Assembly: GCF_003569915.1 (NCBI RefSeq)
Contig: NZ_KZ984445.1
Location: forward strand, 62,001-126,000
Direction of reading: 5' to 3'
DNA from: Comamonas testosteroni
GTDB lineage: Bacteria > Pseudomonadota > Gammaproteobacteria > Burkholderiales > Burkholderiaceae_C
DNA: 64,000 nucleotides
Below are positions 60,433 to 64,000 of the stretch, in pieces. Under the pieces are notes generated by a model. The model saw only the letters and a list, made by a program, of their open reading frames with translations, was not told the DNA's origin and did not search any database. Numbering within the stretch: position 1 is the stretch's first letter; every line of letters begins with the position of its first letter. The translations under genes and the position numbers were made by a program.

Positions 60433-61713
60433 TCAGAACTCGATCTCAAGCACGTTCTGCTTGGACAAGAAGCGTGCAGCAACACCATGGGCTGAGGTTG
60501 CCAGCGCGCGCTGGCCTGCATCACTCTCGAGGAACCCGTAGAGCCGCTCGCGGTGTTCCTGGGTCGCGCGCAGCGCAAATATACAGTCGCTTATCACGCA
60601 TGAACCGTGGACCACTAGGGCAAGGCGATTGTGTAGATTGCGGCCCACACGCGCCAGGAGGATGTCACCAGGCTGTGCCAATTGAGCGTTACGGCTCATC
60701 GTCCTGGCCGCACTGTCGCTGAGTGAGAAACGCTTGGGCACGATACGAATGACGTTCTTGCCATCAGGCTTAGCAAAGTCGCTAAGGTGAAAAACGGCGG
60801 TAGGAAAACCCTCGATCTCGGAAGAGCAAATCGATCCACGAATCACATCCGTCAATGCGTCACCGACTTGAATCCGTTGATGTTTGCTAAGCAGTCCTCG
60901 TGCGGAGTTCGCTTGAGCATGGAAGGCGTAGTCCATTCGTTTGGAGGCTAGTTCCTGCGGAACGTCAACTGCGGAACTTAACTGCCCGTCTGGGCCCATC
61001 TGGCGAAGCGTCAGCTGGTCAGTCTCTCCAGCCATCTTGGACAGCACAGCCAAGTAGGTCTGGGCTTCGGTGCCCTTGAAGACGCCTCGTGGCAACTGTA
61101 CGACCTGCTCAATCAGATGTTGGCGCAACAGCGCACGACGCACTCCTCTGAACCGTTCCGCAGTAACTAGTCCATCAGGCAAAATCAAACCTAGCTTGCC
61201 CTTACAGCGCAGGAGTCGGAGGTTCTGTGCGAGGAACAACAGATCTGCTCCAGCATCATGCAACGAGGTCAGTGCTCCCGAAAGGCCGGCATCTTCGAGG
61301 ATGCTGCCAAAGTCGGCGCGCCAACGTGGCCGGATATAGGGCGGATTGCATACGGCTACGTCAACGGTGCCTAAGCGCACCCCGATCTTGTTCGGCAGGT
61401 CCTCGTCGAGCGCATCGTGCACGAAGTGCATGTGATGGGCAGTCTGGCCCAGACTGTGTGCAGTATGCCGATTGGAGTGGCTCTTGTCGGTATCAACGGT
61501 GATGAGTTGGGCGGCTTGCCAGCGGCTTGCTGCGGCTGCGCATAGTGCACCTGAACCGGAGCCCAGTTCGAGGACCAGCTTAGGCTTTGGGACACTGATG
61601 CGCTCAATGAGGGAGCGACTGACCTCGGGGGACGTGTAGTACCGCCCCCAATGATCGGATGTGCGCCCCGATCTCATCAGGTTGTGACCAGCATGGCCTA
61701 ATTTTGCTGTCAT
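60433..61713 (-). CDS. DNA methyltransferase with fused specificity domain
   Basis: A 426-residue protein beginning MTAKLGHAGHNLMRSGRTSD. Motif I is VLELGSGSGALCAAAASRW. Motif IV is VDVAVCNPPYIRPRWRADFG. GKLGLILPDGLVTAERFRGV and AQTYLAVLSKMAG complete an N6-adenine methyltransferase. Residues about 290-426 look like a type I specificity (TRD) half: AQPGDILLARVGRNLHNRLA, SCVISDCIFALRATQEH. It is the first gene of the cassette, 103 bases before the ATPase. It would mark self DNA at a specific site. ATG 61713 starts where the family begins; a longer reading at 61782 adds 23 unsupported residues. Confidence 0.8.
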   Translation of the reverse strand: MTAKLGHAGHNLMRSGRTSDHWGRYYTSPEVSRSLIERISVPKPKLVLELGSGSGALCAAAASRWQAAQLITVDTDKSHSNRHTAHSLGQTAHHMHFVHDALDEDLPNKIGVRLGTVDVAVCNPPYIRPRWRADFGSILEDAGLSGALTSLHDAGADLLFLAQNLRLLRCKGKLGLILPDGLVTAERFRGVRRALLRQHLIEQVVQLPRGVFKGTEAQTYLAVLSKMAGETDQLTLRQMGPDGQLSSAVDVPQELASKRMDYAFHAQANSARGLLSKHQRIQVGDALTDVIRGSICSSEIEGFPTAVFHLSDFAKPDGKNVIRIVPKRFSLSDSAARTMSRNAQLAQPGDILLARVGRNLHNRLALVVHGSCVISDCIFALRATQEHRERLYGFLESDAGQRALATSAHGVAARFLSKQNVLEIEF

Positions 61714-61934
61714 TTTACTAGTCTCATGCAACGCCGCTCGGTAGAAAAAAAAGCGATGGCGGTATGTCTGACCGCCACTCAAAGAGTGTATCGCGTCTGG
61801 ATAGAGTTAGATATGTCAATAGACAATACGTGAGGTGTCGAACGACTCCAGTCAATGACTGCAATGAGCTCATGACCGCATGCACGATACCAGGAGCCGA
61901 ATGGCTGAGAGCGCTGCAAAGCAACCCACCAAGG

Positions 61935-63161
61935 CTATCCCTTTGCAACCTCACCCAAACGCAGTTGATCCAAGTAATCAGCCCACTGCTGAACCATTTC
62001 GAAGCGCTTCGCCAAGTATTTCGTACGGTTGTAGCTACGACCGTTGGAGTCCTTCACCATATGCGCCAGATTTGCCTCAATTGCCAAAGGATCCAGATCC
62101 AGCTGATCAACAAGCATGGTGCGCGCACTTGCGCGGAATCCGTGCCAGCTCTGCTCAGTCCCAAACCCAAGACCATACAACGCGCTTCGCACGGAGTTAT
62201 CTGACATTGGGCGCTCATGGTCACGCTGTCCTGGAAAGACGTAAAGACTACGCCCTGTCAGCTTCTGCAAGTCTCGCAGTAACTCCACGGCTTGTGTTGG
62301 CATAGGCACTACATGCGGCTCACCGTTGGCTTTTTCCTCCACCGTTCGCTTCATCTTCGCGCTCGGAATCGTCCATGTAGCAGCATCCAAGTCGAGCTCA
62401 GTCCACTCCATCATGCGCAAGTTTCCAGGGCGCTGATAGAGCATTGGAGCCAGCAACAGCGCTGTACGGACAATCGGGCCACCCTTGTAGGCATACATAG
62501 CCCGAAGCAATTCACCAAAACGCTGCGGCTCAACAATTGCCGGGAAATTCTTGCCACGATAAGGCAGCAATCGACTTTTCAAGCCTTCGGTGATGTCCCG
62601 TTGATCATTTCCAGCGGTTGGTAGCCAGTAACGCCATATTTGACGAACAAGCATCAGACCGCGATCCGCCGTTTCGATAGCACCCCTCTCTTCCACTTTC
62701 TTCAGAACGGACAGGAGCTCCATTGGCTCAATGCTTTCCATTTGTCGATCACCGATCCATGGAAATAAATCTCGTTCAAGCTGGCGTTTGGTACGTTCGG
62801 CGTGGCTGGCACTCCATGTCCCTACTTGCTTGGCATGCCACTCCAATGCCACAACCTTGAACACGCTTCCGTCAACTGCCAAGCCCTTGAGCTTTTCCAT
62901 TTTTCGAGCCTGAACAGGATCGACACCTTCGGACTTCTTCAATTTAGCAATATCACGCGCCTTGCGAGCCGCCGTCAGAGAGACCGTCGGATAGCTACCC
63001 AATGCAAGCTGCTTTTCCTTATTTTGGATTCGGTACTTGTAGAACCACCGCTTGGAGCCATTCGGACTCACCTGCAAGTAAAGCCCTCCGGAATCAGCAA
63101 ATCTCGCTTGTTTGCGATCAGCGGGGCAACTGGCGTTTCGGCATTGCACATCGGTCAACAT
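61935..63161 (-). CDS. Tyrosine integrase, P4 type, of the ssrA island
   Basis: A 408-residue protein beginning MLTDVQCRNASCPADRKQAR. The N-terminal arm-binding domain has RFADSGGLYLQVSPNGSKRW, FYKYRIQNKEKQLALG. The catalytic residues are in QRPGNLRMMEWTE (Arg I), HGFRASARTMLVD (His-x-x-Arg) and SYNRTKYLAKRFEMVQQWA (Tyr). It would integrate at the tmRNA 3' end that lies 280 bases away. It is oriented toward the island, as usual. ATG 63161 is the family start; the upstream region 63162-63440 carries the arm sites, so longer readings are rejected. Confidence 0.95.
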   Translation of the reverse strand: MLTDVQCRNASCPADRKQARFADSGGLYLQVSPNGSKRWFYKYRIQNKEKQLALGSYPTVSLTAARKARDIAKLKKSEGVDPVQARKMEKLKGLAVDGSVFKVVALEWHAKQVGTWSASHAERTKRQLERDLFPWIGDRQMESIEPMELLSVLKKVEERGAIETADRGLMLVRQIWRYWLPTAGNDQRDITEGLKSRLLPYRGKNFPAIVEPQRFGELLRAMYAYKGGPIVRTALLLAPMLYQRPGNLRMMEWTELDLDAATWTIPSAKMKRTVEEKANGEPHVVPMPTQAVELLRDLQKLTGRSLYVFPGQRDHERPMSDNSVRSALYGLGFGTEQSWHGFRASARTMLVDQLDLDPLAIEANLAHMVKDSNGRSYNRTKYLAKRFEMVQQWADYLDQLRLGEVAKG

Positions 63162-63440
63162 GGGGTATGAACTCAATTGGCTAGGGGGTACAACGCCCAC
63201 CTGACGCATACCCACGGGGGTACAAGTGACACGCCAAAAGGCCCATGTAGCAAGGCCTAGCGCCAATCAGGGGGTACAGATTGGCTAAAGTATATGTAAA
63301 AACAGGATTGCACCCCCACTCGTACCCCCATCATCCTCCGGCTGTCAGCGAACGACAATGAACCACCACGAACCATAACTTATTGATTTAACAAAGAAAA
63401 AAGGCGTTCACCGGATGTTGATGAACGCCTTTGAACATTA
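63162..63440. other. attP-like region between integrase and tmRNA
   Basis: The region carries several GTACCCCC or GGGGGTAC copies (63184, 63216, 63270, 63322), including GCACCCCCACTCGTACCCCC at 63310-63329, matching the left-end copy at 30750. These are probable integrase arm sites. The end is the tmRNA terminator. Confidence 0.65.
63397..63432 (-). terminator. Terminator of the tmRNA gene
   Basis: Stem AAAGGCGTTCA / TGAACGCCTTT, with a TTTTTTC run after it on the minus strand. It lies 9 bases after the tmRNA 3' end and keeps tmRNA transcription from running into the island. Confidence 0.85.
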
Positions 63441-63466
63441 TGGTGGTGGAGCTGGCGGGAATTGAA
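63435..63466. other. Right attachment site at the tmRNA 3' end
   Basis: The 12-bp ACATTATGGTGG (63435-63446), then GCTGGCG and AATTGAA inside the tmRNA 3' end, recur in part at 30668-30695. This is the expected crossover region for the adjacent P4-type integrase. Confidence 0.6.
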
Positions 63467-63820
63467 CCCGCGTCCGCAAGCCTTCGCCGGACAGATCTAC
63501 ATGTTTAGTGCTCTGTTTTGAATCTCGCCACCCCAGCCCCGCAGGCACACGCTGCTGAGGTAGCCAGCTTCCTAAAATCTCGCCAAGTACCAAGAAGCCC
63601 GGTACCCAGCCAGCTAATGAAAATTCCCTTGCAGCCGGGAGGTATTGCTACCCCCTTGCCCAGCCCACTAGCGTGCTGTTGCAAGGCTCACCGGATTAAG
63701 CGGCGAGTGCGAAACGTTCGTCGTTTGCAGTTAGTTTTTTGAATGGAGATTTACGAGCATCACTCAAGCTCGACATGCACCGCACCGATCCCGAACCCAC
63801 GTCGAAACCAGGACAGCCCC
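63441..63820 (-). ncRNA. ssrA: Transfer-messenger RNA (tmRNA)
   Basis: The 5' end, GGGGCTGTCCTGGTTTCGAC, and the 3' end, ...TTCAATTCCCGCCAGCTCC then ACCACCA, are both present, giving 380 bases. The tag reading frame is at 63696-63728 and reads ANDERFALAA followed by TAA, a betaproteobacterial tag. The molecule rescues stalled ribosomes. The 5' end is only 13 bases from the stop of the phosphatase gene, so its promoter probably lies inside that gene. The 3' end is intact despite being the integration site of the island. Confidence 0.97.
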
Positions 63821-63833
63821 TTAGTTCACTATT

Positions 63834-64000
63834 TTAGCCTCTTCCGAGCAGTTTCAAGAGCTCGAGTGGAGAATTGATTTGCGCATCAGCGCCCCAATGA
63901 CTGGTATCAGCCTTTGCACCCAGGTATCCGTAGCAGGCAGCCACAGTTTTCATGCCTGCTGCACGACCAGCTTGGATGTCTCGCTCGTCATCACCGACAT
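63834..64000 (-). CDS. HAD-family phosphatase, phosphoglycolate phosphatase-like (partial)
   Basis: The C-terminal part of a minus-strand gene that enters from the right edge; the stop is at 63834-63836. The visible residues include GDDERDIQAGRAAGMKTVAA, then CYGYLGAKADTSHWGAD and LELLKLLGRG. The motif G-D-x-x-x-D-I-x-A-G-x-A-A-G-M is the last catalytic motif of HAD phosphatases of the Gph type. It is the only core chromosomal protein gene seen and marks the right flank of the island. A gene symbol gph is likely but is not given because the gene is cut. Confidence 0.8.
   Translation of the reverse strand, partial: VGDDERDIQAGRAAGMKTVAACYGYLGAKADTSHWGADAQINSPLELLKLLGRG

Noticed and set aside
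61935..63266. Longer start for the integrase at 63266
   Set aside because: The extension contains the GTACCCCC arm repeats and has no similarity to the family; 63161 gives the usual N-terminus.
63518..63742. Plus-strand ORF of 74 codons
   Set aside because: It lies over the tmRNA gene on the opposite strand.
1..64000. CRISPR arrays
   Set aside because: No series of regularly spaced direct repeats of 24-40 bases was seen; repeats found are short tandem or dispersed ones.

Overview
The window looks like a chromosomal region of a Gram-negative betaproteobacterium (Burkholderiales, most likely Comamonadaceae). The evidence is the high GC content, the tmRNA at the right edge whose tag peptide reads ANDERFALAA, and the style of the phage and arsenic genes. 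Two mobile elements fill almost all of it. Only the tmRNA gene (ssrA) and the partial HAD phosphatase beside it at the far right look like core chromosome.

Region 1 (about 1-30.4 kb) is the right part of a lambda-like siphophage prophage, cut by the left edge of the window. Read right to left on the minus strand it holds: an XRE regulator with an ImmA-type metallopeptidase and two unrecognised genes (23.5-27.0 kb); a tightly overlapping DNA-metabolism operon (15.3-23.4 kb: HTH protein, P-loop ATPase, P63C protein, PD-(D/E)XK nuclease, TOPRIM/D5 primase-helicase, RuvC-like nuclease); a ParDE pair; two tandem ParB-domain DNA methyltransferases; then terminase, gpW, portal, S49 protease/scaffold, decoration, capsid and tail genes. 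Two plus-strand blocks interrupt this order. One is 9.9-11.0 kb (DUF6900, DUF3489, small ORF). The other is 27.1-30.05 kb (small ORF, DUF2924, large serine recombinase, two paralogous HTH proteins) and is the probable integration module. A shared leader motif precedes both blocks.

Region 2 (about 30.67-63.44 kb) is a composite genomic island inserted at the 3' end of ssrA. A P4-type tyrosine integrase lies next to the intact tmRNA, a degenerate copy of the tmRNA 3' end lies at 30.67 kb, and matching integrase arm-type repeats occur at both ends. From left to right its cargo is: a satellite-like replication module (DUF3987 protein, AlpA, HUH-type Gp2 protein); small membrane, lipoprotein and regulator genes; a type I restriction-modification system of the EcoR124 type; a conjugative-element-type recombination block (RDF-like protein, YqaJ exonuclease, DUF932); a SulP transporter; a six-gene arsenic operon (arsR, arsC of the LMW-PTP type, arsB, arsC of the glutaredoxin type, arsH, arsO); a DUF2971 gene; and a three-gene cassette of DNA methyltransferase, P-loop ATPase and HEPN RNase-like protein.

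The methyltransferase-ATPase-HEPN cassette (57.6-61.7 kb) is the best candidate for an uncharacterised defence system. Secondary candidates are the XRE-ImmA cluster at 23.5-27 kb and the DUF6933 genes, which sit beside DNA-modification genes in both elements.
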